Part shown: one piece after another, positions 48,349-57,857 of the stretch
How positions within the stretch are numbered: the stretch's first letter is position 1
Layout of the letters: each line of letters starts with the position of its first letter
Assembly (NCBI RefSeq): GCF_013426915.1
Contig: NZ_AP023179.1
Coordinates: 2,108,001 to 2,172,000, forward strand
Direction: 5' to 3'
DNA: 64,000 nt
From: Paraburkholderia sp. PGU19
Lineage (GTDB): Bacteria; Pseudomonadota; Gammaproteobacteria; Burkholderiales; Burkholderiaceae
Translations under genes and position numbers: made by a program
Notes under the pieces: generated by a model
What the model saw: the letters and a program-made list of their open reading frames with translations, nothing else
The model's database searches: none
What the model was told of the DNA's origin: nothing

Positions 48349-49350
48349 TTATTCAAAGATTTCGCTGGGTTCGCGCAAATGCTGTCGCGCTTCGTCGAAA
48401 ATCGCGAGATCGCGCGCCTGGAGCTTCTTGCTGTCCGACAGCACGCGCCGCCATCCGCGCGCACCCGCCACGCCGCGATACAGCCCCAGCGCATGACGCA
48501 CGATCGCGCCGGGATACGTGCCGCGCGCGAGTTCGGCGCGGCAGTATTCGATCAGCTTCGCTTCCGCTTCTTCGCGGGTCGGCGCGGTGTCCGTCGAGCC
48601 GTAGAAACGCGCGTCGACATCGGCGAGCACGTACGGGTTGTGATACGCCTCACGGCCCAGCATCACACCGTCGACATGCTGCAAGTGTGCTTCGACTTCG
48701 TCGAGCGTCTTGATCCCGCCGTTGATGATGATCTCGAGCTGCGGAAAATCGCGCTTCAGCCGATACGCGTAGTCGTACTTGAGCGGCGGAATCTCGCGGT
48801 TCTCTTTCGGGCTGAGGCCTTTGAGGATCGCATTGCGCGCGTGCACGATGAAGACCTCGCAACCGGCCTCGGCAATCGTGCCCACGAAGTCGCGCACGAA
48901 TGCGTAGTCTTCGACGTCATCGACGCCGATCCGGTGCTTCACCGTCACGGGCACCGACACCACATCGCGCATCGCCTTCACGCAATCGGCGACGAGTTGC
49001 GGTTCCTTCATCAGACACGCACCGAATGCGCCGCGCTGCACACGCTCCGACGGACAGCCGCAATTCAGATTGATCTCGTCGTAGCCCCACTGTTCACCGA
49101 GTTTCGCCGAGCGCGCCAGATCGTCCGGCTCGCTGCCGCCGAGTTGCAGCGCGACGGGTGCTTCGTCGGCGGTAAACGCGAGATGGCGGTCGACGTCGCC
49201 GTGAATCAGCGCGCCCGTCGTCACCATCTCCGTATACAACCAGGTGTGCCGCGACAGCGTGCGGTGAAACGAGCGACAGTGGCGATCAGTCCAGTCCATC
49301 ATGGGCGCCACGGATACGCGGCGGGGACTGGAAACAGGCTTCGAAGACAT
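48349..49350 (-). CDS. dusA: tRNA-dihydrouridine synthase A
   Basis: A 333-residue FMN enzyme. The N-terminus VSVAPMMDWTDRHCR and the motif NLNCGCPSERVQRGAFGACLM (the Cys of NCGCPS is catalytic) define DusA. It reduces uridine 20/20a in tRNA. It lies directly upstream of tRNA-His on the same strand. Confidence 0.95.
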   Translation of the reverse strand: MSSKPVSSPRRVSVAPMMDWTDRHCRSFHRTLSRHTWLYTEMVTTGALIHGDVDRHLAFTADEAPVALQLGGSEPDDLARSAKLGEQWGYDEINLNCGCPSERVQRGAFGACLMKEPQLVADCVKAMRDVVSVPVTVKHRIGVDDVEDYAFVRDFVGTIAEAGCEVFIVHARNAILKGLSPKENREIPPLKYDYAYRLKRDFPQLEIIINGGIKTLDEVEAHLQHVDGVMLGREAYHNPYVLADVDARFYGSTDTAPTREEAEAKLIEYCRAELARGTYPGAIVRHALGLYRGVAGARGWRRVLSDSKKLQARDLAIFDEARQHLREPSEIFE

Positions 49351-49691
49351 GAGGCGGCGGACCAGAAAGAAAAACAGCGTGAATTCAGCTCGCGATTTTA
49401 CCGCAAGCGCGCCCCGAACCCCTCGTTATGCACCGCAACAACCCCGGAAGCCCATGATTTACATAAGGTTTTTCAAGCCGTAACGCCCCGTTTACAGGGG
49501 CGCATACGCGGCAAAACCCCGCCCAGCGTGCCTCCCAGCATTGTTTCGAATCTCAGAATAGTAATTTCAAATTATCGGCACAAAAAACCGATAGTAGGGG
49601 TATACACTGGCTTCCATCGACGTTGCGAACAGACCGCTGCAAAGCAAAGACCGCAACGTCTTATCGAATCAAACATTACGGAGAGTTCACC
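49351..49691. other. Divergent intergenic region, no gene seen
   Basis: About 340 bases between dusA and the small secreted protein. The stretch near 49555-49610 is AT-rich and promoter-like. No motif is recognised. Confidence 0.5.
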
Positions 49692-49958
49692 ATGAAGACC
49701 AAGCTTATCGCCGCAGTTCTGATCGCCGCTTCCGCTACCCTGGCTGCTCCCGCTTTCGCAAGCGGCTACGGTCCGGCTCCGCACTACAACCCGACGGTTG
49801 GCGCACCGGCATCGCAACAAGGCCAGAACACGGAAACGCTGGCAGCTGAAGCGCAACAAGCCAACGCAAACGCCTACGGCGGCGTGCAAAACGGTTCGTC
49901 GCAAGCTGGCAAGCATGAGCCCGTGACGGGCCCGGGTTCGGTGTTCTTCGGCCACTAA
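49692..49958 (+). CDS. Small secreted protein (DUF4148-like)
   Basis: An 88-residue protein with a signal peptide MKTKLIAAVLIAASATLAAP cut near AFASG, followed by a Gln/Ala/Asn-rich mature part of 64 residues. Such proteins are abundant in Burkholderia. The ATG follows GGAGAG. A long repeat-rich 3' region follows before a terminator. Confidence 0.8.
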   Translation: MKTKLIAAVLIAASATLAAPAFASGYGPAPHYNPTVGAPASQQGQNTETLAAEAQQANANAYGGVQNGSSQAGKHEPVTGPGSVFFGH

Positions 49959-50354
49959 GCCGAAACAGGACCACAAGCACACAGCAGTTTCGTAGCAGGC
50001 AGTACCCAGCAGTATCGAGCAGCACTGGTAGCACGCAGTACTTGCAGTTGCAGTCGTCGTAGAAGTGGCAGCAGGTAATCTTGAAGTTGCAGTTCCAGAT
50101 GTAGCAGTACCGCAATCAAAGCTTGACCGTAGTAAAGCAGTACCGTTGATGGCGAAGTAGCAGTATCTGGAAGTACCAGCAGTTGGAAGTTGCAGTTCCA
50201 GATGTAGCAGTACCGCAATCAAAGCTTGACCGTAGTAAAGCAGTACCGTTGATGGCGAAGTAGCAGTATCTGGAAGTACCAGCAGTTGGAAGTTGCCGTA
50301 CCCTGGCAGTACCACGCAGTCTGTTGTTGCAATGTGTTGTTGCAGGTGTAGTTC
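49959..50354 (+). repeat. GCAGTA-rich region with 103-bp tandem repeats
   Basis: A unit of 103 bases starts GAAGTTGCAGTTCCAGATG at 50083 and repeats at 50186, with a third copy cut off after eight bases at 50289. Within it the short words AGCAGTACC and GTAGCAGTA recur. No + strand gene is seen; it probably forms the 3' untranslated region of the secreted protein gene. Confidence 0.9.
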
Positions 50355-50394
50355 AGCCGGATGTTCTTCTGAGAGCATCCGGCTTTATTTTTTG
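50355..50394 (+). terminator. Terminator after the repeat region
   Basis: AGCCGGATG, loop, GCATCCGGCT, then TTATTTTTT. Confidence 0.85.
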
Positions 50395-50421
50395 CGGCTT
50401 GTAAAACGGCTTGCCGAACGG

Positions 50422-50673
50422 CTATCCGCCCGCCGCCAGCAGTTCGACATCGATGGCCTCGCGCGCTGCCCGGAAGCCCGCTTCGGCCGCCGCGTGCTCG
50501 GTCGGCCAGAAGCCGTCGATGGGCACCAGCCGCCAGTCCAGCATCACCGCGTCGTCCTTCAGTATGCGGAAGTGCGCCTTGACGCCCGTCAGCACCTGCT
50601 CGACGCAGACCTCCATTTCGAATTCCTTGTAGCGCTCCTGGTAGTCGCCCATGTCGATGCCTTTCGGCTCCAT
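50422..50673 (-). CDS. Small conserved-looking protein
   Basis: An 83-residue protein beginning MEPKGIDMGDYQERYKEFEM and ending AIDVELLAAGG. It is mixed alpha/beta in appearance; no family is recognised. The start has GGAGG eight bases upstream. It lies 46 bp after the next upstream gene on the same strand and may be co-transcribed with it. Confidence 0.75.
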   Translation of the reverse strand: MEPKGIDMGDYQERYKEFEMEVCVEQVLTGVKAHFRILKDDAVMLDWRLVPIDGFWPTEHAAAEAGFRAAREAIDVELLAAGG

Positions 50674-50719
50674 CGCGCGTCCCTCCGTCTCAGGTTTGCT
50701 CGTCGGGGTCAGTAGCCGA

Positions 50720-50920
50720 TCAGTCACAATCGCCGGACAGATACTTCCTGCCGTCGCAGGTGATTTCGACGCCCGCGCCCTTCCCCGATTTCGCCACCAG
50801 CCCCGCGCCCAGCAACTCTTTCTCGACAACGGGCTCGACGGGAGGCGCCGCCTGCCCGGTTCCGATGTCGTTCAGTTGCCGCAAGGTATCGATTGCACTC
50901 GCGCTCAAGGACTTCGTCAT
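50720..50920 (-). CDS. Small protein, possibly winged-helix-like
   Basis: A 66-residue protein, with LSASAIDTLRQLNDIG and ELLGAGLVAKSGKGAGVEI, which resembles a short winged helix. The ATG has GGAGG upstream. The function is unknown. Confidence 0.7.
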   Translation of the reverse strand: MTKSLSASAIDTLRQLNDIGTGQAAPPVEPVVEKELLGAGLVAKSGKGAGVEITCDGRKYLSGDCD

Positions 50921-51114
50921 CGCAGCCTCCGTATTCGTTGGCGGCGCCGCCCGTATGGCAATGCGCCAGTCGATGCTCAGTTCATGCTAGCACTTCCAGC
51001 CGGAATTGCCGGGACGCAGTGCGCCCCTTCGCTCGCTATCCGACGCAGAAAAACGCGCGACCCGCAGGGCTGGCACGCGCCTGGCGACAACGAAAAAAAC
51101 GCAGGGAGAACCCA

Positions 51115-51390
51115 ATGATTGCGACGATGATGAAACTCAGACGTCACGCATGGGCGTCGATAGGAAGCGCCGCCGTGCTGGCGGCATCGGCGGGTGTCGC
51201 GCAGTTGGCGTGGGGCCAGACCGTCGCGCCGCAAACGGGCGGCACGCCGATGGTGAAACCGCCGCCCGCGGCGGCCTCGGGCGCGGCGAGCGCGACCAAT
51301 CCCGACAACATGCCCGTCAAGAAGCCACGTCAGCCACCCAACGACGACATGTCGGTTCATCCGCCCGCCAGCGCAACGAACGCGAAATAG
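51115..51390 (+). CDS. Small exported Pro-rich protein
   Basis: A 91-residue protein with a signal (WASIGSAAVLAASAGVAQ, cut near AWGQT) and a Pro/Ala/Asn-rich mature part. No domain is recognised. The ATG follows CAGGGAGAA. Confidence 0.7.
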   Translation: MIATMMKLRRHAWASIGSAAVLAASAGVAQLAWGQTVAPQTGGTPMVKPPPAAASGAASATNPDNMPVKKPRQPPNDDMSVHPPASATNAK

Positions 51391-51474
51391 CGGCCAGCGT
51401 GTGAACCTGCGATGCAACGCGCGGCGACTTCGACAACCGCCGTGCGTCACAAGCAAAAGCCGCTACAACGCGCG

Positions 51475-51690
51475 TCACAGGCGCGCAATCGATACCTCCG
51501 TCGACTTGACGAGCGCGACCACTTCCGCGCCGACCTTCAGTTCGAGTTCGTCGATCGAGCGCGTCGTGATGACCGACGTGACGACGCCGAACGGCGTATC
51601 GACATCGACTTCGGACACGACGGGTCCGCGGATGATTTCCTTCACTTTGCCTTTGAACTGGTTGCGTACGTTGATCGCGGAAATGCTCAT
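51475..51690 (-). CDS. Mop/TOBE molybdate-binding protein (molbindin)
   Basis: A 71-residue single TOBE domain: MSISAINVRNQFKGKVKEI and VVALVKSTEVSI are the molbindin signature. It stores or buffers molybdate or tungstate as an oligomer. It ends the ssuD-ssuC-ssuB set. Confidence 0.92.
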   Translation of the reverse strand: MSISAINVRNQFKGKVKEIIRGPVVSEVDVDTPFGVVTSVITTRSIDELELKVGAEVVALVKSTEVSIARL

Positions 51691-51735
51691 ATCGGATAGC
51701 TCCGGTGGGTCGATGAAAAAGTATCCAGCCAGCGT

Positions 51736-52647
51736 TCAAACTGCCCAGCGGATATCGCGTGCATGCACCGTGCGGGCATCGTGAGGTGCGGGTTTGTCGG
51801 TTGCGCGTGTCTTCATCACACGCTGCAACACGCGTTCTTCGAGTTGCGCGAAGGCCGCCGTCGCCCGCTCGCGCGGCCGCGCAAGCGGCACGGGTTGATC
51901 GAGCGCGATCCTGCCCTCCTCGATCAGCAGAATGCGATCGGCGAGCGCGACGGCTTCCTGCACGTCGTGCGTGACGAGCAGCGCGGTGAAACGGTGCTCA
52001 CGCCACAAGCGCTCGATCAGCGCGTGCATTTCGATGCGCGTCAACGCGTCGAGCGCGCCAAGTGGCTCGTCGAGCAACAGCAACTGCGGCCGATGCACGA
52101 GCGCACGCGCCAGCGCGACGCGCTGCCGCTGGCCGCCCGACAGCTGCGCGGGCCAGTCGTTCGCGCGCTCGAGCAGGCCGACTTCGTCGAGCACCGCGCG
52201 CGCTTTATCTCGCGATGAACGGCCGAGGCCGAGCATCACGTTCTGCAGCACCGTCTTCCACGGCAGCAGACGCGCGTCCTGGAACATGATCCTTGTGTCG
52301 AACGGCTGCGAGCCGTCGGCGTGTTTGTCGAGCGTGCCCGAGCTCGGCGCTTCGAGGCCCGCGATCAGCCGCAGCAACGTGGACTTCCCGCAGCCGCTGC
52401 GCCCGACGATCGACACGAAGCTGCCGCGCTCGATCGACAGATCGAAGTCCGTGAGCACCGCGCGCTCGCCGTAGCGCTTACCGACGCCGCGCAGCTCGAC
52501 GGAGATATCCTGTTTCTCACGTGCGATCTCGCGCAGCGCGGGAGCTTGCGTCGACGCAAGCTCATGCGTGCCCTGCTGCCGGAGTTCGGCTTCGAGATCC
52601 GCGCCCGTGATCCCGCCCATCAATACGGACAATGTGATCGCACTCAT
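51736..52647 (-). CDS. ssuB: Aliphatic sulfonate ABC transporter ATPase
   Basis: A 303-residue ABC ATPase with Walker [11 protein letters not shown], signature [15 protein letters not shown] and Walker [14 protein letters not shown]. About 55 N-terminal residues before the core are longer than usual. The start overlaps the ssuC stop (52644-52647). It imports alkanesulfonates with SsuC. Confidence 0.92.
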   Translation of the reverse strand: MSAITLSVLMGGITGADLEAELRQQGTHELASTQAPALREIAREKQDISVELRGVGKRYGERAVLTDFDLSIERGSFVSIVGRSGCGKSTLLRLIAGLEAPSSGTLDKHADGSQPFDTRIMFQDARLLPWKTVLQNVMLGLGRSSRDKARAVLDEVGLLERANDWPAQLSGGQRQRVALARALVHRPQLLLLDEPLGALDALTRIEMHALIERLWREHRFTALLVTHDVQEAVALADRILLIEEGRIALDQPVPLARPRERATAAFAQLEERVLQRVMKTRATDKPAPHDARTVHARDIRWAV

Positions 52648-53474
52648 GCTTTGGTTCCTCGTTGATACGCGGGATGCCAGCGCAGCGACACGCGTTCAAG
52701 CCCTTTCGCGAGCATGTCGGCGAGCTTGCCGAGCGCCGCATACAGCAGAATCCCGACCACTACCACATCCGTTTGCAGAAACTCGCGCGCGTTCATCGTC
52801 ATATAGCCGATGCCCGATTGCGCGGAGATCGTTTCGGCGACGATCAGCGTGACCCACATCAGCCCGAACGCGAAACGCACGCCGACGAGAATCGACGGCA
52901 ACGCACCCGGCAGGATCACGTCGCGATACAGCGCGAAACCCTTCACGCCGTAACTGCGGGCCATTTCGATCAGATTGGCGTCAACGGAACGGATGCCGTG
53001 ATACGTGTTCACATAGATCGGAAAGAACACGCCCAACGACACCAGAAACACCTTCGCCTCTTCCTCGATACCGAACCAGAGGATCACGAGCGGGATCATC
53101 GCGAGCGCGGGAATGTTGCGGATCATCTGCACGGTCGTGTCGAGCGCGATATCGACGGGCCGGAACAGACCTGTCGCGAGCCCGAGCACGAAACCGATGC
53201 CACCGCCGATCGCGAAACCCGACACCGCGCGCCACGTGCTGACCTTCACGTCCGCCCACATTTCGCCCGATTCGATCAGCGACCACGCAGCCTTCACGAC
53301 GGCGAGCGGCTCGGGCAGCACGCGCGTCGACAGCACGCCGCTGCGCGCGGCGATTTCCCACGCGAGCAGGATGACGAGCGGCACGATCCACGGCGCGGCC
53401 CTGAGCGCGAGCGGCCCGAGATTCAGGCGAGCGAGACTCACACTCGCAGCACGGTTGCCAGAAACAGTCGACAT
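52644..53474 (-). CDS. ssuC: Aliphatic sulfonate ABC transporter permease
   Basis: A 276-residue permease with about six hydrophobic segments and the EAA loop [24 protein letters not shown]. It lies 58 bp after ssuD and is coupled to ssuB. The periplasmic binding protein SsuA is not in this window. Confidence 0.92.
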   Translation of the reverse strand: MSTVSGNRAASVSLARLNLGPLALRAAPWIVPLVILLAWEIAARSGVLSTRVLPEPLAVVKAAWSLIESGEMWADVKVSTWRAVSGFAIGGGIGFVLGLATGLFRPVDIALDTTVQMIRNIPALAMIPLVILWFGIEEEAKVFLVSLGVFFPIYVNTYHGIRSVDANLIEMARSYGVKGFALYRDVILPGALPSILVGVRFAFGLMWVTLIVAETISAQSGIGYMTMNAREFLQTDVVVVGILLYAALGKLADMLAKGLERVSLRWHPAYQRGTKA

Positions 53475-53532
53475 AAACCAGCACTCCTTTCATGAAGCGA
53501 CGCGTCGTTGCGCATGGCCTCTGGACAACGAA

Positions 53533-54696
53533 TCAGCTTTGCGACGCCTTCGGCGCATAGTTGTTGCCGACGATCTCGCCGAACGGCCCCGACAGCGGAA
53601 GGCTTCCGCTCACACTCGCCTGCTGCCGGCCCGGCAGCAACGGGAACACGAGTTCGGCAAAGCGGTACGATTCTTCAAGGTGCGGATAGCCCGACAGAAT
53701 GAACGTCTCGATGCCGAGATCCGCGTATTCCTGCATGCGGGCCGCGACCTGCTCCGGACTGCCGACGAGCGCCGTGCCCGCGCCGCCGCGCACGAGGCCC
53801 ACGCCTGCCCACAGGTTCGGATACACCTCAAGGTCCTGGCGCGAGCCGCGCTTGCCGCCGTGCAGCGCAGCCATGCGCCGCTGGCCTTCCGAATCCATCT
53901 TCGAGAACGACGCCTGCGCGCGTGCGACCGTTTCGTCGTCGAGCTTGCTGATGAGCTTGTCGGCGGCTGCCCACGCTTCGTCGTCCGTCTCGCGCACGAT
54001 CACGTGCAGGCGAATGCCGAACCTGATCTTGCGGCAGTGCTGCGCGGCGCGCGCGCGGATGTCGGCGATCTTCTTCGCCACCGCTTCGGGCGGCTCGCCC
54101 CACGTCAGATACGTGTCGATGTGCTCGCCCGCCATCTCGTGCGCCGCCGGCGACGAGCCGCCGAACCACAGCGGCGGATGCGGGTCCTGCACGGGCGGAT
54201 ACAGCACCTTGCCGCCCTTCGACGTCAGATGCTTGCCAATGAAATCGAAGTTCTCGCCCTGATGCGCGCTGGTCAGCAGGCCGCGCCAGATGCGCAGGAA
54301 TTCGTCGGTGATTTCGTAGCGCGTGTCGTGATCGACGAACAGCCCGTCGCCTTCGAGTTCGGCGGCATCGCCGCCCGTCACGACGTTGATCAGCAGACGT
54401 CCGCCCGACAGGCGGTCGAAGGTCGACGCCATGCGCGCCGACAATCCCGGCGACGAGATCCCCGGACGGATCGCGACGAGAAACTTCAGGCGCTTCGTGG
54501 CGGGAATCAGGCTCGACGCGACGACCCATGCGTCTTCGCACGAGCGGCCCGTCGGCAGCAGCACGCCCTCGTAGCCGAGCGTATCGGCTGCGACGGCGAT
54601 CTGCCGGAAGTAGTCATAGTCGGCTGCACGTGCGCCTTGCGACGTGCCGAGATAGCGGCTGTCGCCGTGAGTCGGAATGAACCAGAACACATTCAT
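53533..54696 (-). CDS. ssuD: FMNH2-dependent alkanesulfonate monooxygenase
   Basis: A 387-residue luciferase-like enzyme. The start at 54696 gives the conserved [17 protein letters not shown]; the Cys-containing loop GRSCEDAW and [15 protein letters not shown] follow. It releases sulfite from alkanesulfonates using FMNH2 and O2. The reductase SsuE is not found next to it. Confidence 0.95.
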   Translation of the reverse strand: MNVFWFIPTHGDSRYLGTSQGARAADYDYFRQIAVAADTLGYEGVLLPTGRSCEDAWVVASSLIPATKRLKFLVAIRPGISSPGLSARMASTFDRLSGGRLLINVVTGGDAAELEGDGLFVDHDTRYEITDEFLRIWRGLLTSAHQGENFDFIGKHLTSKGGKVLYPPVQDPHPPLWFGGSSPAAHEMAGEHIDTYLTWGEPPEAVAKKIADIRARAAQHCRKIRFGIRLHVIVRETDDEAWAAADKLISKLDDETVARAQASFSKMDSEGQRRMAALHGGKRGSRQDLEVYPNLWAGVGLVRGGAGTALVGSPEQVAARMQEYADLGIETFILSGYPHLEESYRFAELVFPLLPGRQQASVSGSLPLSGPFGEIVGNNYAPKASQS

Positions 54697-55300
54697 CTGC
54701 AGTTCCTGCCTTGTTCGTCTGATGTCGTAGGGATGACGGGATGCGTTGCGTGCAGCCGCATGCGAAAGGCGTGACACGCCCTGCCACGCACGCGCAGCGC
54801 ATCGAAAACGGATGATTGAAGAAGACCGCGTCAGCGGCGACAGCGAGGCGGCCTGCCCGGCAGGCCGGGATCGCGCGGCACGGACGGCGCAGCCGGGCAG
54901 GCGCGAATGGGCATCGGATGGGACATCGCGACGGTTTCTCTCAAGTGAATCGATGTGATCGGCCCACGCAGCACGCGGCATCCAATGTGCGCGATGCGTG
55001 TCGGGCAGCGGCTCGCCCCGCACATGCTTCTCGCACACGCTTCATGCGTGCTTCATACGTGCTGCGGCGCCTGCATGGGAAAACAGTCTATGGACCGCGT
55101 TCTTTCTTTTGAACGATTTTTTTGAGCTTAGGTTTTCCACTTTCGTGCTTTACCTGACGCTGCAGCATACGCAGCACACCCGCACTGTCCGCCAGCGCAC
55201 CTGATCCGCGCCGCGCAACCCATATAATGGCGCTCGTTCCGATCAACCTGCGCGGGCGTTGCGCAAAGTCATTGACGCCCGGCGACCGTCGCTGTCAAGC
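54697..55300. other. Gene-free stretch upstream of ssuD
   Basis: About 600 bases with no convincing gene on either strand. It should hold the ssuD promoter and, on the other side, that of the membrane protein at 55301. Nothing specific is recognised. Confidence 0.5.
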
Positions 55301-55720
55301 ATGCAAAAAATCATCCTGCCGTTCGTGTCCGGCTTTCTGGCGTCGCTGTTCTTTCATGAGTCGACGCTCGCGCTCCTGCACGCCGCCGGCCTTATCGACC
55401 CGACAGGGTTTTCGACTGCGCCGTTCGTGCCCGTCGGGCTGCCGGAATTCATCGCCAACGCGATCTGGAGTTCGGTGTGGGGCGTGCTGATGGCGTGGCT
55501 GTTGCGCGTATCGCCCGAGCGGCCGGCGCCATGGGTTCAGGCGTTCGTGTTCGGCGGCATCGTGCTGACGGCCGCGGGCGTGTTCGTGGTCGATCCCCTG
55601 CGCGGCATCTGGCCGACGGGCAACATGTTGCCGCGCCTGGCGCTCGGCTTCGCGTCGAATGCGATGTGGGGCTGGGGCGCGCTCGTTTTCATGCGCGCCT
55701 TCATGGCGAGCGAGGACTGA
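55301..55720 (+). CDS. Small membrane protein of unknown function
   Basis: A 139-residue protein with four hydrophobic segments: ILPFVSGFLASLFFH, a central GVLMAWLL, VFGGIVLTAAGVFVV and FASNAMWGWGALVFM. No family is recognised. The start at 55301 is the first ATG after the leader. Confidence 0.75.
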   Translation: MQKIILPFVSGFLASLFFHESTLALLHAAGLIDPTGFSTAPFVPVGLPEFIANAIWSSVWGVLMAWLLRVSPERPAPWVQAFVFGGIVLTAAGVFVVDPLRGIWPTGNMLPRLALGFASNAMWGWGALVFMRAFMASED

Positions 55721-55744
55721 GGCCGCCCGCTCCTTTCTTCTGGT

Positions 55745-56875
55745 TTAGCCCTGCAGGTCGCGCAGCGGATGCTCGTTCGCGGGCCACGGGCTGTCGAACA
55801 TCTTCTCGACATCCGCGCGCGTCACATCCTCGATACGCGCAAAGCGCCACTGCGGCTTGTTGTCTTTATCGATGATGCGGGCGCGGATGCCTTCCGGCGC
55901 ATCGCCGCGTTCGAACGACGAGCGCGTCAGATCCAGATCCCGGCGCAGGCATTCGGCCATCGTGCCTTCGGCGCGCGTCACCACTTCCAGCGCAACGGCC
56001 ATCGACAGCGGCGACCGCTCGCGCAGCACGGCGCCCGTGTGCTCGGCCCAATCGGCGTAGTTGCAATCGCCTTCGCGATCGAGCGACTGGATGATCTGCA
56101 CGATGTCCGGCAGCGCGAAATGCCGGTCGATCGACGTGCGCGCGTCGGCGAGCGGCGACGTGTCGGGCGTCGGCACGATCTTGTGCGATTGCGCTTCAAG
56201 CAGCACGGCCGCGACGACGTCGGCGCCCTGCTCGAATGACTGCGTCTTCAGGCGGTCGATCAGCGAGGGAATCGCTTCATCGGGCAGCCAGGCGTCGGCG
56301 AGACCGGCGTAGAGCGCGTCGGCCGGGCCGATCGTCTCGCCCGTCACAGCAAGGTAGCGGCCGATCGCGCCCGGCGTGCGCGCGAGAAACCAGCCCGCGC
56401 CGACATCGGGAAACAGGCCGATGCGCGATTCCGGCATCGCCATGCGCGTCGTCGACGTCACGACACGCAAACCGCCCGTGCGATGCGCGCCCTGCGAAAT
56501 GCCCATGCCGCCGCCCATCACGATGCCGTTCATGAACGCGATATACGGCTTCGTGTAGGTGAAGATGGCGTGATCGAGCCGGTATTCGTCGATGAAGAAC
56601 GTGTCCACGGCATCGCCGTCGCCACGGCGGAATGATTCATACAGGTATCGGATATCGCCGCCCGCGCAGAACGCGCGCTCGCTCGTGCTGCGCACGACGA
56701 CGGCCAGCACGTCGGGATCTTCGCGCCATTGGTCGAGTACCGCATGCATCGCGCGCATCATGTCCAGCGACAGCGCGTTGAGCGCCTTAGGCCGGTTCAG
56801 TTCGATGAAACCAATGCGATTGGCGACATAGGTATTCAGCTCGTCGGCGGTGCGGGGCGATTCGGGTATCGACAT
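55745..56875 (-). CDS. Enoyl-CoA hydratase/isomerase family protein, probable 3-hydroxyisobutyryl-CoA hydrolase
   Basis: A 376-residue crotonase-fold protein. The oxyanion-hole stretches FCAGGDIRYLYE and NGIVMGGGMGISQGA, with the acidic residue in MPESRIGLFPDVGAG, fit 3-hydroxyisobutyryl-CoA hydrolase of valine breakdown. Other related acyl-CoA hydrolases cannot be excluded. Confidence 0.85.
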   Translation of the reverse strand: MSIPESPRTADELNTYVANRIGFIELNRPKALNALSLDMMRAMHAVLDQWREDPDVLAVVVRSTSERAFCAGGDIRYLYESFRRGDGDAVDTFFIDEYRLDHAIFTYTKPYIAFMNGIVMGGGMGISQGAHRTGGLRVVTSTTRMAMPESRIGLFPDVGAGWFLARTPGAIGRYLAVTGETIGPADALYAGLADAWLPDEAIPSLIDRLKTQSFEQGADVVAAVLLEAQSHKIVPTPDTSPLADARTSIDRHFALPDIVQIIQSLDREGDCNYADWAEHTGAVLRERSPLSMAVALEVVTRAEGTMAECLRRDLDLTRSSFERGDAPEGIRARIIDKDNKPQWRFARIEDVTRADVEKMFDSPWPANEHPLRDLQG

Positions 56876-56977
56876 GGTGTGGACATGAAGCGGTTGAATG
56901 GGCATGCGACGCAAACGGTAGCACGCGTATCGGACTTCTTCAGTGAAACCGGCAGGCGGCGACGCGCCGGCCGGGCC

Positions 56978-57727
56978 TTATGCGGCTTTCGGTTTCAATG
57001 ATGCGGAACGCCGCGCCTTTGACGGCTTGTCGGCGTGTTGCGTCTGAGCGGGCGTCGCGCCCTCGCCTGACGCTTCGTCCTTATTCGCCGCTGGATTCGC
57101 GTCGCCCGCGCCGAACCACGCGACGAGCGCTGCGTCCACCACGGCGTCGAGCGGCGCGCGCGGAAACACGGGGCACGTCAGATGCAATGCGACGATGCCG
57201 TGCATCGTCGCCCAGAACGCCTCGGCGCATACCTGGCTATCGGACGTGTCCGGCAGACGGCCTTCGGCCTTGAGCGCGTCGATCGACTCGAGCATCAGAC
57301 GAAACGCCTTGTCGTCTGCGTGGTCCTCGTGAACACCGTCATTTTGGGTACCGTCGCCAACGAGCGCCGCGCCCGTGTACGACGGATCTTCCATGAAGAT
57401 CAGCCGGTACGTTTCCGGATGCGCGACACCGAACGCGACATACGCGCGACCGATCGCCTTGAGCCGTTCAGCGGCATCGGCGATGGCTGTCAACGGCTCG
57501 AAACTGGCGAGCAGTTGCGCGTAGCCCTCCGCGCACAGCGCGCGTGCAATCGCATCGCGGCTTTCGAAGTGCAGATACAGCGTGGCCGGCGAGTACTCGA
57601 TCGCATCGGCGATCTTGCGCATCGACAGCGCGCCAAATCCTTCACGCATGACGATGCGCCGCGCGGCGTCGAGGATGCGCGTGCGCAGTTCCTGTTTCTG
57701 ACGAGTCTTTCTTTCGGCGATTCCCAT
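56978..57727 (-). CDS. TetR-family repressor
   Basis: A 249-residue TetR protein. The helix-turn-helix lies at SMRKIADAIEYSPATLYLHF. The C-terminus is Ala/Lys-rich. The start at 57727 is chosen because the frame upstream runs into the operator-bearing gap. It is divergent from the epimerase gene, which it probably represses together with itself. Confidence 0.9.
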   Translation of the reverse strand: MGIAERKTRQKQELRTRILDAARRIVMREGFGALSMRKIADAIEYSPATLYLHFESRDAIARALCAEGYAQLLASFEPLTAIADAAERLKAIGRAYVAFGVAHPETYRLIFMEDPSYTGAALVGDGTQNDGVHEDHADDKAFRLMLESIDALKAEGRLPDTSDSQVCAEAFWATMHGIVALHLTCPVFPRAPLDAVVDAALVAWFGAGDANPAANKDEASGEGATPAQTQHADKPSKARRSASLKPKAA

Positions 57728-57784
57728 GACGCCGATTTTCCGGTTGACAAACTGAAAAGTCAATTTAAACTGAACATCGTTAAG

Positions 57785-57797
57785 TGAACAGTGTTCA
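57785..57797. promoter_or_regulatory. Putative TetR operator
   Basis: TGAACAGTGTTCA, a perfect 13-base palindrome (six-base arms about a central G), lies in the gap between the TetR gene and the divergent epimerase gene. A related half site AACTGAACAT is just upstream. Confidence 0.65.
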
Positions 57798-57857
57798 GTA
57801 AATTTCTTGCGCTCAGTTCCGACTGACAGAACGCGAGCGCCGTCGATGGGAGATGTC

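Noticed and set aside
49960..50378. Minus-strand frames through the tandem repeats
   Set aside because: They encode Cys/Tyr/Leu repeats that merely follow the DNA repeat; the region lies downstream of a + strand gene and before its terminator.
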